Below are positions 1-10,455 of a stretch of 64,000 bases of DNA, piece by piece. The DNA is from Neorhizobium sp. JUb45. GTDB lineage: Bacteria; Pseudomonadota; Alphaproteobacteria; Rhizobiales; Rhizobiaceae. The stretch covers positions 558,001-622,000 of the forward strand of contig NZ_SLYW01000001.1 of assembly GCF_004343585.1 (NCBI RefSeq). The letters run 5' to 3'. Position 1 is the stretch's first letter. Each line of letters begins with the position of its first letter. The notes below the pieces were generated by a model. That model was not told the origin of the DNA. It did no database searches and saw nothing but the letters and a program-made list of their open reading frames with translations. A program made the translations under genes and the position numbers.

Positions 1-140
1 TCCGGCAGAAGTTCGAGGATTTCGGCCGGCGTCACCCGTGCTTCGGTGGCGATCGTCTCGACCATGTCATCGGGTTTGGCGGCAAGGGCGGCAGAGGCGC
101 GAGCGCGTCGCTCGGTGCTATTTTCGGATTGGGCGTCCAT
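1..140 (-). CDS. HutX/HuvX-like haem utilisation carrier, N-terminal part (runs off the window)
   Basis: Only the first 46 codons are present. The gene starts with ATG at 140 and is cut by the window edge. The visible N-terminus is hydrophilic, with an MVETIATE..VTPAEILELLP stretch that resembles the start of HutX/HuvX intracellular haem-utilisation proteins. A good Shine-Dalgarno (GAGG) lies 9 bases upstream. The haem-monooxygenase-like gene just upstream on the same strand supports a haem role. The short fragment limits certainty. Confidence 0.5.
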   Translation of the reverse strand, partial: MDAQSENSTERRARASAALAAKPDDMVETIATEARVTPAEILELLP

Positions 141-151
141 GTGAAAAGACC

Positions 152-496
152 TCAAGCGACTTCGGCGCGGGCGCCGGTCTTGTCTTCGTGGATAATGACT
201 TCAAAACCTTCGAAATGCGGGCCGGAGAGATATTCGACCTTGCCACGGTTGGCGCCGGCATTGGCGTGGGCCGCGCGGAACTGTTCCGACTTCGTCCAGG
301 CGACAAAATGCTCCTGGGTCTCCCAGACGGTGTGCGAGGCATAAAGCGTATGGTCTTCTGCCTTCGGGCCTTTCAGCATGTGGAATTCGAGATAACCGGG
401 CAAGGTGGAGAGGTGGCGCTCGCGGTTCTTCCAGATGCCCTCAAAAGTCTCTTCAAAACCGGGGACGACACGGAAGCGGTTCATGGCGATATACAT
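152..496 (-). CDS. Haem-degrading monooxygenase, IsdG/HmuQ-like (ABM fold)
   Basis: The protein has 114 residues, the usual size for the antibiotic-biosynthesis-monooxygenase (ABM) dimeric ferredoxin-like fold. It starts MYIAMNRFRVVPG and carries the family pattern of a central LPGYLEFHML strand and a VWETQEHFVAWTKSEQFRAAH helix. Rhizobial members of this family (HmuQ/HmuD) cleave haem to release iron. It sits 12 bases upstream of the HutX-like gene on the same strand, so the two are probably co-transcribed. An AGGAG sequence 8 bases before ATG supports the start. Substrate is inferred from family and context. Confidence 0.75.
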   Translation of the reverse strand: MYIAMNRFRVVPGFEETFEGIWKNRERHLSTLPGYLEFHMLKGPKAEDHTLYASHTVWETQEHFVAWTKSEQFRAAHANAGANRGKVEYLSGPHFEGFEVIIHEDKTGARAEVA

Positions 497-529
497 TGAT
501 TATCTCCTCTAGTGATTTCGGTTTTTTGT

Positions 530-892
530 TCAGGCACGGCCGTCGGGCCGGCTGACGATGAAGGCGGATGAGCCGAGCATGATGACGGCAACCAGTACAG
601 CCAGCCACGGCGCCGGATGGCTGCCGAACCAGAAGCCGACATAACTGGCCGCCATCAGACAGATGGCCATGATTTTTGCGCGGCGTGATATGCCGCCATG
701 TTCCTGCCAGTTCCTGAGCGGCGGGCCGAAGGTCGGATGGTTCAGGAGCCAGGCTTCCAACCGTGGCGATGAGCGGGTAAAACAGGCAACGGCGAGCAGC
801 AGGAACGGTGTCGTCGGCATGACCGGCAGGAATGCCCCGATCACGCCGAGCGCGACGAAAAACCATCCGAGACAGAGAAAGACGATGCGCAT
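530..892 (-). CDS. YbaN/DUF454 family inner-membrane protein
   Basis: This 120-residue membrane protein starts MRIVFLCLGWFFVALGVIGAFLP and continues with the DUF454 signature PTTPFLLLAVACFTRSSPR..WLLNHP. Two further hydrophobic segments follow. An in-frame extension to 1033 exists, but ATG at 892 has AGGA at good spacing and matches the N-terminus and length of E. coli YbaN (about 125 residues). The gene is 33 bases upstream of the haem monooxygenase gene and likely leads the same operon. Its molecular role is unknown; rhizobial homologues are often found beside haem genes. Confidence 0.75.
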   Translation of the reverse strand: MRIVFLCLGWFFVALGVIGAFLPVMPTTPFLLLAVACFTRSSPRLEAWLLNHPTFGPPLRNWQEHGGISRRAKIMAICLMAASYVGFWFGSHPAPWLAVLVAVIMLGSSAFIVSRPDGRA

Positions 893-1058
893 TCCAAAAT
901 CCTGTTTCCAATCGGGCGCGACGATATGCGCTTGCATCAAAGGTCGCAATTCCTTTCCGCAAATCTCCACTTTTGTGAAGGGGGAGGCGGTACTGGATAT
1001 TTGAGTCCTGCTCATTATATTGCGCCGCAACACTGCAACCTGAAAACTCGAGGTGTCG

Positions 1059-2048
1059 ATGTCGAAGAAGAAAGTGCTCGTGGTCGGCGGTGCCGGCTAT
1101 ATCGGTTCGCACAACTGCCTGCTTCTGGCGGAAAGGGGTTATGAGCCGATCGTCTTCGACAATCTCTCCAATGGCCATTCCGAATTCGTCAAATGGGGAC
1201 CGCTCGAACAGGGCGATATCCGTGACCGCGCGCGGCTGGATGAGGTGTTTGCCAAGCACAAGCCGGATGCCGTGCTGCATTTCGCGGCACTGATCGAGGT
1301 GGGGGAATCGGTGAAAAACCCGGTCGCCTTCTACGACAACAATGTCATCGGCGCGCTGACGCTGCTGTCGGCCGCCATGGATGCCGGCGTAAAAGCGTTC
1401 GTGTTCTCCTCGACCTGCGCCACCTATGGCCTGCCGGATTCGGTGCCGATGGATGAAACGCACAAACAGGCGCCGATAAACCCTTATGGCCGCACGAAAT
1501 TTATCGTCGAGCAGGCGCTCAAGGATTACGGCACCTACAAGTACCTGAAGTCCGTCATGCTGCGCTATTTCAATGCGGCAGGCGCCGATTTCGAAGGCCG
1601 CATCGGCGAATGGCATACGCCGGAAACCCATGCCATTCCGCTCGCCATCGAGGCCGCACTCGGACGCCGTCAGGGCTTCAAGGTGTTTGGCGATGACTAT
1701 GACACACGCGACGGCACCTGCGTGCGCGATTATATCCATGTGCTGGATCTGGCCGATGCGCATGTGCGGGCGGTGGATTATCTGCTGGCCGGTGGCGAGA
1801 CTGTCGAGCTTAATCTGGGGACAGGCACCGGCACGACCGTGAAAGAGCTGCTTGGCGCGATTTCGGCTGTTTCCGGCAAGCCGTTTCCGGTGGAATATGT
1901 CGGCCGCCGCGATGGTGATTCCACCACGCTCGTCGCCAATAACGACAAGGCCAAGGCCGTGCTCGGCTGGGAACCGCAATATACGCTGGACGATATCATC
2001 CGGTCCGCCTGGGACTGGCATTCGCGCAGCAACCACATACTGACTTGA
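1059..2048 (+). CDS. galE: UDP-glucose 4-epimerase
   Basis: This 329-residue short-chain dehydrogenase/reductase interconverts UDP-glucose and UDP-galactose in the cytoplasm and supplies galactose for exopolysaccharide and LPS (rhizobial exoB function). The NAD-binding GGAGYIGSH motif is at residues 10-18. The catalytic Ser/Tyr/Lys triad is visible in SSTCATYG and the YGRTK segment. A GTG at 1053 is an alternative start, but GAGG just upstream fits ATG at 1059. It is divergent from the haem genes and lies 12 bases before gloA. Confidence 0.93.
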   Translation: MSKKKVLVVGGAGYIGSHNCLLLAERGYEPIVFDNLSNGHSEFVKWGPLEQGDIRDRARLDEVFAKHKPDAVLHFAALIEVGESVKNPVAFYDNNVIGALTLLSAAMDAGVKAFVFSSTCATYGLPDSVPMDETHKQAPINPYGRTKFIVEQALKDYGTYKYLKSVMLRYFNAAGADFEGRIGEWHTPETHAIPLAIEAALGRRQGFKVFGDDYDTRDGTCVRDYIHVLDLADAHVRAVDYLLAGGETVELNLGTGTGTTVKELLGAISAVSGKPFPVEYVGRRDGDSTTLVANNDKAKAVLGWEPQYTLDDIIRSAWDWHSRSNHILT

Positions 2049-2060
2049 GGATTTTCATTC

Positions 2061-2456
2061 ATGGCAAAACTGGTGCATTCGATGATCCGCGTTCTCGAAG
2101 AGGCGCGGTCGGTCGATTTTTACGAGAAGGCATTTGGCCTGACGATTGCCGAACGCGTGCCCTTTGACGGTTTCACGCTGATCTATCTTTCCAACCCGGA
2201 AACCGGTTTCGAGCTGGAACTGACCGTCAATGACGGCAAGACCGAAGCCTATGAGCTGGGCAATGGTTACGGTCATCTGGCGGTGACGGTTGCGGACATC
2301 GAGGCGGAATACCAGCGCTTCACCGATCTCGGCCTCACCGTCGGCAAGCTGGTGGAGATGCCGCGGGACGGAAAGCCGTTCGCGAAATTCTTCTTCGTCA
2401 CCGATCCGGATGGCTACAAGACCGAAGTCATCCAGCGCGGCGGACGGTTTCAGTAA
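2061..2456 (+). CDS. gloA: Lactoylglutathione lyase (glyoxalase I)
   Basis: The product has 131 residues, close to E. coli GloA (135). Glyoxalase I isomerises the methylglyoxal-glutathione hemithioacetal to S-lactoylglutathione. Metal ligands in family positions are visible: His6 in the first strand, Glu in FELELTV, His in GYGHLAV and Glu in YKTEVIQ. The [11 protein letters not shown] and VTDPDGYK segments are typical. It lies between galE and ung with short spacers, so the three are probably co-transcribed. Confidence 0.92.
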   Translation: MAKLVHSMIRVLEEARSVDFYEKAFGLTIAERVPFDGFTLIYLSNPETGFELELTVNDGKTEAYELGNGYGHLAVTVADIEAEYQRFTDLGLTVGKLVEMPRDGKPFAKFFFVTDPDGYKTEVIQRGGRFQ

Positions 2457-2472
2457 ACAGGGAGGATCGGCC

Positions 2473-3165
2473 ATGGCGGACACCGGCATCAGGCTCGAAG
2501 AGACGTGGAAGCTCGCGCTCGAAGAGGAATTCGGCAGTGCCTATATGGCCGATCTCAAACAGTTTCTCGTCGCTGAAAAGCAGGCGGGAAAACGTATCTT
2601 TCCAAAGGGTTCAGAGTATTTTCGCGCACTTGACCTGACCCCGCTCGACGAGGTCAAGGTGGTGATCCTCGGGCAGGATCCGTATCACGGTGCGGGGCAG
2701 GCGCATGGCCTGTGTTTTTCCGTGAAGCCGGGCGTGCGCACACCGCCGTCGCTGGTCAATATCTACAAGGAAATGCAGGCCGATCTTGATACCCCGCCTG
2801 CAAAACACGGTTTTCTCGAGCATTGGGCCGAGCAGGGTGTGCTGCTGCTCAACAGCGTGTTGACGGTGGAAGAGGGCAAGGCCGCCGCCCATCAGGGTCA
2901 GGGCTGGGAAAAGTTCACCGATGCCGTCATCCGCACCGTCAACGACGAATGCGATGGCGTGGTCTTCATCCTCTGGGGTTCCTACGCCCAGAAAAAGGCG
3001 GCCTTTGTCGATCAGGAACGGCATCTGGTGCTGAAATCGGCGCATCCGTCGCCGCTCTCGGCGCATAACGGTTTTCTCGGTTCGCGACCGTTTTCCAAGA
3101 CCAACGAGTATCTGCTGTCGATCGGCAAGGATCCGGTGGACTGGCAATTGCCGGACAGCGTTTGA
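2473..3165 (+). CDS. ung: Uracil-DNA glycosylase (family 1)
   Basis: This 230-residue enzyme excises uracil from DNA at the start of base-excision repair. The water-activating motif GQDPYHG and the DNA-intercalating loop HPSPLSAH are both intact, and LLLNSVLTV is the uracil-pocket segment. ATG at 2473 is preceded by GGGAGG. An in-frame upstream extension overlaps gloA and is not needed. Confidence 0.95.
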   Translation: MADTGIRLEETWKLALEEEFGSAYMADLKQFLVAEKQAGKRIFPKGSEYFRALDLTPLDEVKVVILGQDPYHGAGQAHGLCFSVKPGVRTPPSLVNIYKEMQADLDTPPAKHGFLEHWAEQGVLLLNSVLTVEEGKAAAHQGQGWEKFTDAVIRTVNDECDGVVFILWGSYAQKKAAFVDQERHLVLKSAHPSPLSAHNGFLGSRPFSKTNEYLLSIGKDPVDWQLPDSV

Positions 3166-3179
3166 TGGCGCTTCAGTGA

Positions 3180-3200
3180 ACGACGGATCTTTTCCGTCGT
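3180..3200 (+). terminator. Hairpin after ung
   Basis: ACGACGG and CCGTCGT form a perfect 7-bp stem around an ATCTTTT loop, 15 bases after the ung stop codon. There is no strong U-run, so it may be a weak terminator or only an mRNA-end hairpin. Confidence 0.4.
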
Positions 3201-3312
3201 CATTTATCGAACAATGCGTTCGAACCCGATCCTCTATCCAAATTGCGATCCATCAACCATCTTCCCTGCATCAAACGGGTTCAGACGAACCCTTCAGAGA
3301 AGGGATATTTCC

Positions 3313-4245
3313 ATGCTCGACCAGATCAAAGGGCTTCACCACGTCACCTCGATGGCTGGCAGCGCCCGCACCAACAACCGGTTTTTCACCGACACGCTTG
3401 GCCTGCGCCGCGTCAAGAAGACCGTCAATTTCGACGCGCCCGATGTCTATCACCTCTATTACGGCGATGAGGTCGGCACGCCCGGTTCCGTCATGACCTA
3501 TTTCCCGTTTCCGCATATCGCTCAGGGCCGTCAGGGCACCGGCGAAGTTGGCACGACCGTGTTTTCCGTGCCGGAAGGTTCGCTGGGCCATTGGACCGAT
3601 CGTCTCACCAAGGCCGGTTCGCAAGGCTTGAAGGCTGATGAAGCATTCGGCGAAAAGCGCCTGCATTTTGCCGGCCCCGATGGCGATGGTTTTGCACTGG
3701 TGGAGGTCAAGGACGATGCCCGCGCACAGTTCACCGGCAATGGTGTCGGCGCCGACGATGCGATCCGTGGCTTCCATTCGGCCTCGCTGCGCCTTCGTGA
3801 TGAAGGAGCGACGGCCGAGCTTCTGAAATTCATGGGTTACAGCCAAGTCGACAACAAGGACGGCGTGCTGCGGCTTGGCCTGCCCGGCGGCAATGGCGCC
3901 GATTTCATCGACATCGAAACCATGCCGAACATTTCCAATGCTCGTCTCGGCGCCGGTTCGGTTCACCACATCGCCTTTGCCGTTGAGAACCGCGAAAAGC
4001 AGCTCGAAGTGCGCAAGGCGCTGATGGACACCGGTTATCAGGTGACACCGGTGATCGACCGCGATTATTTCTGGGCGATCTATTTTCGCACGCCGGGTGG
4101 TGTGCTGTTCGAGATCGCTACCAATGAACCGGGCTTCGACCGCGACGAGGATACCGCCCATCTCGGCGAAGCACTGAAGCTGCCGAGCCAGCATGCGCAT
4201 CTGCGCAAGACGCTGGAAGAGCATCTGGAGCCGCTGGAAGGCTGA
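3313..4245 (+). CDS. Ring-cleaving dioxygenase, MhqO-like (VOC family)
   Basis: The product has 310 residues and two vicinal-oxygen-chelate modules. The first starts IKGLHHVTSMAG; the second is around residues 150-290 with SVHHIAFAVENREKQ and a final LFEIATNEPGF containing the metal-ligand Glu. This layout matches the MhqO/LinE-like dioxygenases that act on hydroquinones and related aromatics. The next gene is a small alpha/beta hydrolase like MhqD, and this pairing is known from quinone-resistance operons. ATG at 3313 was chosen over an upstream in-frame start because the family begins at MLDQIKGLHH. The exact substrate is unknown. Confidence 0.8.
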   Translation: MLDQIKGLHHVTSMAGSARTNNRFFTDTLGLRRVKKTVNFDAPDVYHLYYGDEVGTPGSVMTYFPFPHIAQGRQGTGEVGTTVFSVPEGSLGHWTDRLTKAGSQGLKADEAFGEKRLHFAGPDGDGFALVEVKDDARAQFTGNGVGADDAIRGFHSASLRLRDEGATAELLKFMGYSQVDNKDGVLRLGLPGGNGADFIDIETMPNISNARLGAGSVHHIAFAVENREKQLEVRKALMDTGYQVTPVIDRDYFWAIYFRTPGGVLFEIATNEPGFDRDEDTAHLGEALKLPSQHAHLRKTLEEHLEPLEG

Positions 4246-4312
4246 CACGCCCTTGATGGAGCCGCCGGTGATGGCTGGCGGCCCCGGCTTCCACATTGAG
4301 AGGAATTTTACG

Positions 4313-4927
4313 ATGAGCACTGAAAATTATCTGCATCGTGTCCGCGCTGGCGCGCCGGGTGCACCGATCCTCTTCGTCTTCCACGGCACAGGCGGTGACG
4401 AGAACCAGTTTTTCGATTTCGGCAGCCGGTTGCTGCCGCAGGCGACGGTGATCTCGCCGCTTGGCGATGTTTCGGAACACGGCGCGCCCCGCTTTTTCAG
4501 ACGGACGGGCGAAGGCGTTTATGACCTTGTCGATCTGGCGCGTGCGACAGCGCGGATGAGCGAGTTCGTGGCTGCCAACAAGGAGAAATATGGCGCATCC
4601 AACGTGCTTGGCCTCGGCTTTTCCAATGGCGCCAACATTCTCGCCAATGTGATGATCGAGCAGCCCGGCCTGTTTGATGCCGGGGCGCTGATGCATCCGC
4701 TGATCCCTTTCCAGCCGAAGGCGAGGGCGGGCGATGCGCAGGCGCGCGTGCTGATCACCGCCGGTGAACGCGATCCGATCTGCCCGGTGCCGCTGACCAA
4801 CGGGCTTGCCGAGTATCTCCGCAGCCAAGGCGATACGGTGGAGCTTGAATGGCACCCCGGCAGCCACGAAATCCGCCCCAACGAGATCGAGGCGGTGAAG
4901 CGGTTTTTCGAGCCATATGGGGCTTGA
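4313..4927 (+). CDS. Alpha/beta hydrolase, MhqD-like carboxylesterase
   Basis: This 204-residue protein belongs to the phospholipase/carboxylesterase family of serine hydrolases. It has the oxyanion loop FHGTGGDE near residue 25, nucleophile elbow GFSNGAN, acid in GERDPICPVP and histidine in GSHEI. It lies 67 bases after the ring-cleaving dioxygenase gene with its own RBS (AGAGGAA). Together the pair probably detoxifies quinone-type electrophiles. That pathway assignment rests on family and pairing. Confidence 0.82.
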   Translation: MSTENYLHRVRAGAPGAPILFVFHGTGGDENQFFDFGSRLLPQATVISPLGDVSEHGAPRFFRRTGEGVYDLVDLARATARMSEFVAANKEKYGASNVLGLGFSNGANILANVMIEQPGLFDAGALMHPLIPFQPKARAGDAQARVLITAGERDPICPVPLTNGLAEYLRSQGDTVELEWHPGSHEIRPNEIEAVKRFFEPYGA

Positions 4928-4934
4928 TACGTGA

Positions 4935-4963
4935 AAGGGCGTCATGTTTTGGCGTCCTTTTTT
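4935..4963 (+). terminator. Rho-independent terminator after the hydrolase
   Basis: AGGGCGTC and GGCGTCCT form an 8-bp stem with two G-U pairs, followed at once by six T residues. It lies 8 bases past the hydrolase stop codon and closes the dioxygenase-hydrolase unit. Confidence 0.65.
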
Positions 4964-5196
4964 CATGGCACCCAAGCAATCAAAATGCCCGAAAGGGTGT
5001 TTTTACGTGGAGCTCCCAAGCTTATTCGTAAAATATGCTGCAAATCTGCAATAGTTATTCAAAATTCATTTGCTGAATTTCTTGATTTCCGGTTGCTCCG
5101 GGCGAATTCCATTTACATCGCGCTGAATTATAAATTCTAATCCCTTTGCGGGTGGTGCGGGGGCACGCATCCGGGTCTGGAGCGAAGGGGAAATTC

Positions 5197-5619
5197 ATGC
5201 GCATGCTTGTTTCGGGTGCGATCGTCACCCTTTTGATGTCGCTACAGCCTGCAGCGGCTTCCAATCTCATCGCCAATATCAGCCTGTCCACGCAGACGAT
5301 GACCGTTTCCGAAAACGGCTCCGTCCGCTACCAGTGGAAGGTGTCGACGGCGCGCAAAGGCTATGTCACGCCGCAGGGTAGCTGGTCGGCCAAATGGCTC
5401 TCAAAGAATCATCGCTCGCGCAAATACGATAATGCGCCAATGCCTTACGCGGTTTTCTTCAATGGTGATTATGCGGTGCATGCCACGTTCGAGACAAAAC
5501 GGCTGGGCCGACCCGCCTCGCATGGCTGCATTCGCCTTCATCCGGAAAACGCTGCCGCCTTTTTTGCGCTGACGAGCCGTCACGGGCTCGCCAATACGCG
5601 CATCACGGTCAGCCGGTAA
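5197..5619 (+). CDS. L,D-transpeptidase (YkuD domain), exported
   Basis: The 140-residue product has a signal peptide (MRMLVSGAIVTLLMSLQPAAA) followed directly by a YkuD catalytic domain. The active-site motif is ASHGCIRLHPENA, with the catalytic Cys and upstream His in HATFETKRLG. Such enzymes crosslink peptidoglycan 3-3 or attach proteins to it, and they matter for polar growth in rhizobia. The RBS AAGGGG fits ATG at 5197. It is convergent with the lytic transglycosylase-like gene, with no gap between the stop codons. Confidence 0.88.
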   Translation: MRMLVSGAIVTLLMSLQPAAASNLIANISLSTQTMTVSENGSVRYQWKVSTARKGYVTPQGSWSAKWLSKNHRSRKYDNAPMPYAVFFNGDYAVHATFETKRLGRPASHGCIRLHPENAAAFFALTSRHGLANTRITVSR

Positions 5620-6207
5620 TCAGTAGCCGCACTGGCGCAGCTGTGCTTCGTAACGCTGCGCCATGTTGGCTGATTTCTGCGCCGCGCCGCGGATCGCTGT
5701 GGTGAACTGGCCGCGTTCATACCCTTTATGGCCGGCATAATAGGCGAGATAGAGGTTGCGGCTGTCGGTGCGGGCGATGCCGTTCAGGCGGCTCGAGCGG
5801 TTATGGTACCAGCCGACAAAATGGACGGCGTCGCCAAAATTGCTGCGGCGGGCATTCCAGCGGCCGGTGTCCTTCTGGTAGGTTTTCCACGTGCCGTCGA
5901 GCGCCTGCGCATAACCGTAAGCGGAAGAAATGCGGCCCCAGGGAATGAAACCGAGCACGTATTTGCGGCGCGGCTTGGCATAGGGCTGGAAACTGGATTC
6001 GACATAGATCGTTGCCATCAGCACCGGAACCGGCACGCCGAATTCCTGCTCGACGCGCTTGGCGTCACGGGCCCAGTTGTTGAACAGGCCGTCTCTTTGG
6101 TCAAAAATGGCGCAGGCATTGTTGATCCGGCTCGGCGCACTGGCGCAGCCGGTCAGAGCCAAAAGCGCGATGAAAAACGCAATACGCATCGCAGAAACTC
6201 GGGTCAT
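5620..6207 (-). CDS. Lytic transglycosylase-like lipoprotein (SLT domain)
   Basis: The 195-residue protein starts with a lipoprotein signal peptide ending in the lipobox LTGCAS, so it should be anchored in a membrane. The SLT/lysozyme-like fold is seen in VPVPVLMATIYVESSFQPYA (catalytic Glu) and SSAYGYAQALDGTWKTYQ. A start six codons downstream (6189) is also possible. Its role is probably peptidoglycan cleavage. It faces the L,D-transpeptidase gene. Confidence 0.82.
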   Translation of the reverse strand: MTRVSAMRIAFFIALLALTGCASAPSRINNACAIFDQRDGLFNNWARDAKRVEQEFGVPVPVLMATIYVESSFQPYAKPRRKYVLGFIPWGRISSAYGYAQALDGTWKTYQKDTGRWNARRSNFGDAVHFVGWYHNRSSRLNGIARTDSRNLYLAYYAGHKGYERGQFTTAIRGAAQKSANMAQRYEAQLRQCGY

Positions 6208-6382
6208 GAGAAAAGTGATGCTCCTTAAAATTTAATGAAAAGTTTACGTAATCCGGCGGCGGGTGATTTGCCTGTTGAGATCGCGGTTCTGTGAAGAGCA
6301 GGACAATGTTATTTTTCTGCGGCAAAGCGTCACCTCGCGTCAGCCCCGTGATTTGATAATAGCCAAGGTCAAGAACTGGCCG

Positions 6383-7675
6383 ATGGGGCACAGTCGGGGA
6401 GCCAGGTATTTGTCGAAGCGCAGTTTTTCGTTTCCGGTTGCAGATGTTCGGGCGCGTGCGCTCGGGGAAATCCATTCGCGGCCCTACACGCTTTTGCCCC
6501 TGCCGCGGGTGATCTTTCAGGTCGCCTTCCTGACCGAGGAAAATTTTGCAGGCGATCAGGCAATCCTGGCCGAACTGTCGCTGGGGCAGGGCATACCGGC
6601 GCCGGCGCCCGATACCAGCCACCACACCATGACCTGGGGAAGCGGCACTCTGCGCTGGGAGCGGCACACGGAATTCTCCACCTATTTCTGGGATACGCCG
6701 GCACCCGCCACATTCGGCGCCGAAATTCCGGTCAATCCTTTTGGCGCACGGTTTGCAGCACCTGGCGCGTTCATCTCCGGCGTGCGCATCGAAATTCGCC
6801 CTTCGCATGAGGACATGACGGACGTCATCGTCGGTTTCGATCAGACCAGTCTCTGTCAGAGCGTGGTGGCGGATGGGCAGGCCACTGTCGTCACCGATTT
6901 CCGTCAGGATGGCGACGGGCTGACAAAGTTTCTCGTCCTCGATCACGGCATGACGGAAGCGGCGCGCGGCATGCTGGCCCAGCGTATTCTCGATATCGAG
7001 ACCTACCGGACGCTGGCCATGATGGGCCTGCCGCTGGCGCAAAACCTGTCACCGGAAATCCGCGAAATCGAGGCGGAGTTTACCGGCATCACCCAGCGCA
7101 TGAAACAGCATGCGCGCGGCGAGGCCGACAGCATGCTGGCCGAAATCACGGCGCTGGCCGCTGAACTGGAAGCAAACGCGGCGCTCAGCCTTTATCGTTT
7201 CGGTGCCAGCCGCGCCTACAACAATATCGTGCTCGACCGTGTCTCGACGCTGGGTGAAAAGGCAGTACCCGGTTCGGAAACGTTGGGAGGTTTTCTGCAG
7301 CGCCGCCTGGCGCCGGCCATGCGTACCTGCCAGTCGGTGGAGGAGCGTCAGGCCAACCTGTCACGCAAGCTGACGCGCGCCACCGCGCTTCTGCGCAGCT
7401 GGATCGATGTCGATCTGCAGAAGTTCAACACCGAAATTCTTGCCTCGATGGACAAGCGCGCGCATCTGCAATTGCGCCTGCAGCAGACCGTCGAAGGCCT
7501 GTCGGTCGCGGCGATTTCCTATTACGTCATCGGTCTTGTGGGATATCTGGCAAAATTCGCGCATAATCTCGGCGTGCATATCGCGCCGGAAACCTTGACG
7601 GGCGCGGCAGTGCCGTTCGTGGTGCTGGGCATCTGGCTGACGGTTCGGCGCATTCGCAACAAGCACAGCGACTGA
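6383..7675 (+). CDS. DUF3422 family membrane-anchored protein
   Basis: This 430-residue protein has the DUF3422 pattern: RARALGEIHSRPY near the N-terminus, then WGSGTLRWERHTEFSTYFW and a long helical middle. Two hydrophobic stretches near the C-terminus (about 385-400 and 405-425) suggest a membrane hairpin. It resembles DUF3422 proteins found across Proteobacteria, whose function is unknown. The reading frame is open further upstream to 6263, but ATG at 6383 precedes the conserved part. Confidence 0.78.
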   Translation: MGHSRGARYLSKRSFSFPVADVRARALGEIHSRPYTLLPLPRVIFQVAFLTEENFAGDQAILAELSLGQGIPAPAPDTSHHTMTWGSGTLRWERHTEFSTYFWDTPAPATFGAEIPVNPFGARFAAPGAFISGVRIEIRPSHEDMTDVIVGFDQTSLCQSVVADGQATVVTDFRQDGDGLTKFLVLDHGMTEAARGMLAQRILDIETYRTLAMMGLPLAQNLSPEIREIEAEFTGITQRMKQHARGEADSMLAEITALAAELEANAALSLYRFGASRAYNNIVLDRVSTLGEKAVPGSETLGGFLQRRLAPAMRTCQSVEERQANLSRKLTRATALLRSWIDVDLQKFNTEILASMDKRAHLQLRLQQTVEGLSVAAISYYVIGLVGYLAKFAHNLGVHIAPETLTGAAVPFVVLGIWLTVRRIRNKHSD

Positions 7676-7712
7676 GGTTTTTCGTCAGGCGCTGTCATGG
7701 GGGAGACCCGAC

Positions 7713-7997
7713 ATGCTTCGTCTGACGTCCGCCTGCATCGTGCTGATTGCCAGCGTTCCCGTTTCGGCCGCCTCGCTGCCGTCCGACGTGCAGACCTTTG
7801 TGAGCGAGCGGGAAAACTGCGATCATTTTCGCGGCGAGGAGCCTTATGATGCCGATCGCCGACGCGAGATCGAGGCAGCACTCGACCGTTATTGCCGTGG
7901 CACGGATGCCCGCCTCGACGGGCTGAAGAAAAAGTACCGAAACGCGCCCGCCGCCGTTCGCGACCTGTTGAACGGGTTCGAATACCCGATCGAATAG
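7713..7997 (+). CDS. Small exported protein of unknown function
   Basis: The product has 94 residues with a signal peptide (MLRLTSACIVLIASVPVSAAS). The mature part is about 75 residues with two cysteines (ENCDHFRGEE and RYCRG), which could form one disulphide. GGGGGAGACC lies just upstream. It follows the DUF3422 gene by 37 bases, so co-transcription is possible. I do not recognise the family beyond small conserved alphaproteobacterial periplasmic proteins. Confidence 0.65.
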   Translation: MLRLTSACIVLIASVPVSAASLPSDVQTFVSERENCDHFRGEEPYDADRRREIEAALDRYCRGTDARLDGLKKKYRNAPAAVRDLLNGFEYPIE

Positions 7998-7998
7998 A

Positions 7999-8895
7999 TC
8001 AGGCCGCCGCCGTCTCTTTCGGCTTCCAGCGTTCCGCAATGGCAATGCCGCCGAGCGCCAGCGTCAGCGCGATGATGTGGAACGCGAAAAGCTGCTCGCC
8101 GAGGATGGCCACCGACAACAGTGTTCCGAACACGGGCACGAGGTTGATGAACAGGCCGGCCCGGTTGGCGCCCAGTTCGATGACGCCGCGGATATAGAGG
8201 ATCTGCGCCACCAGCGAGGCAAAGAGGCCGGTATAGAGGGTTGCGGCCCAGCCGGTAAGGTCCGGCAGCAGCAGGTTTCCGGCCTGATATTCCCACGCCA
8301 TCAACGGCACGGAGGAGGCGAGAGCGGCCAATGCCGGAATGGCCATCAGCGTGCGCCAGTCCACCGGCGGGCGCCAGCGCAGTGCGATCGTATAGGCGGC
8401 GTAAGCGATGATGGCAAAAATCATCAGGCCATCGCCATAATTGACCGTCAGCGCCACCAGCGTGCTGAGATCGCCATGCGCGGCGGTCAGCGCGACGCCG
8501 ACCAGTGTCAGGGAGAAGCCAAAGATCTGTGCGGCAGAGACGCGGATGCGAAACAGCACGAAATTGGCAACGAAAATGAGGAAGGGGATGGCTGCCTGCT
8601 CGATCGTGACATTGATCGCCGTCGTATAATGCACGGCGGAATAGAGCAGGGCGTTGAAGAAAGTGTAACCGACCACGCCGAGGAAGATCAGCACCGGAAG
8701 ATGTTTTTTCGCGACCGGCCAATCCTTCCTGATCTGCGGCAGCGAGATGGCGAGAATCACCATCACCGCCACCATCCAGCGGAAGAAAGTGAAGGTCATC
8801 GGGCTGATATGGCCGACCGCCAGCTTGGCAACAACGGCGTTTCCACCCCAGCAAAGCGTAGCAATGATCAGAAAAAGATAGGCCCTGCCGTGCAC
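7999..8895 (-). CDS. EamA/DMT-family transporter
   Basis: This 298-residue protein has ten predicted transmembrane segments in two EamA repeats, beginning [24 protein letters not shown]. The second repeat starts near [27 protein letters not shown] at 8895 has a strong GGAGG at correct spacing; the long upstream open frame (to 9228) overlaps the purA promoter side and is not coding. The family exports or imports small metabolites; its substrate cannot be told from sequence. Confidence 0.85.
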   Translation of the reverse strand: MHGRAYLFLIIATLCWGGNAVVAKLAVGHISPMTFTFFRWMVAVMVILAISLPQIRKDWPVAKKHLPVLIFLGVVGYTFFNALLYSAVHYTTAINVTIEQAAIPFLIFVANFVLFRIRVSAAQIFGFSLTLVGVALTAAHGDLSTLVALTVNYGDGLMIFAIIAYAAYTIALRWRPPVDWRTLMAIPALAALASSVPLMAWEYQAGNLLLPDLTGWAATLYTGLFASLVAQILYIRGVIELGANRAGLFINLVPVFGTLLSVAILGEQLFAFHIIALTLALGGIAIAERWKPKETAAA

Positions 8896-9094
8896 GCGCG
8901 TCCTCCGTGAATGTCCGGCAAGTGCGCTGCCTTCCGGTCGTTTTGGCCGTGCAGTTATCGGCCCCGCGGGCGATTTGTCACGTAAAAACCACAAGCACGT
9001 TGATAAAGCGGTCGCTTTCCGCGGATCGGCACAGTATAGATGCGCCGGTTTGAGTAGGCGCAACGGCTTGCGCCGCAAGGCAGGATATCGTGAA

Positions 9095-10393
<1,299 letters not shown>

Positions 10394-10455
10394 TATCCTA
10401 GTTTGACACATCTTTCACGCGGGCCTTGTCGGTCGGTGATCAAGAGAAAGTATCG

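Noticed and set aside
1001..1013. TGAG-TCCTG-CTCA inverted repeat upstream of the haem genes as a RirA iron-responsive site
   Set aside because: The known iron-responsive operator has TGA-N9-TCA; here the spacing is N7 and flanks do not match.
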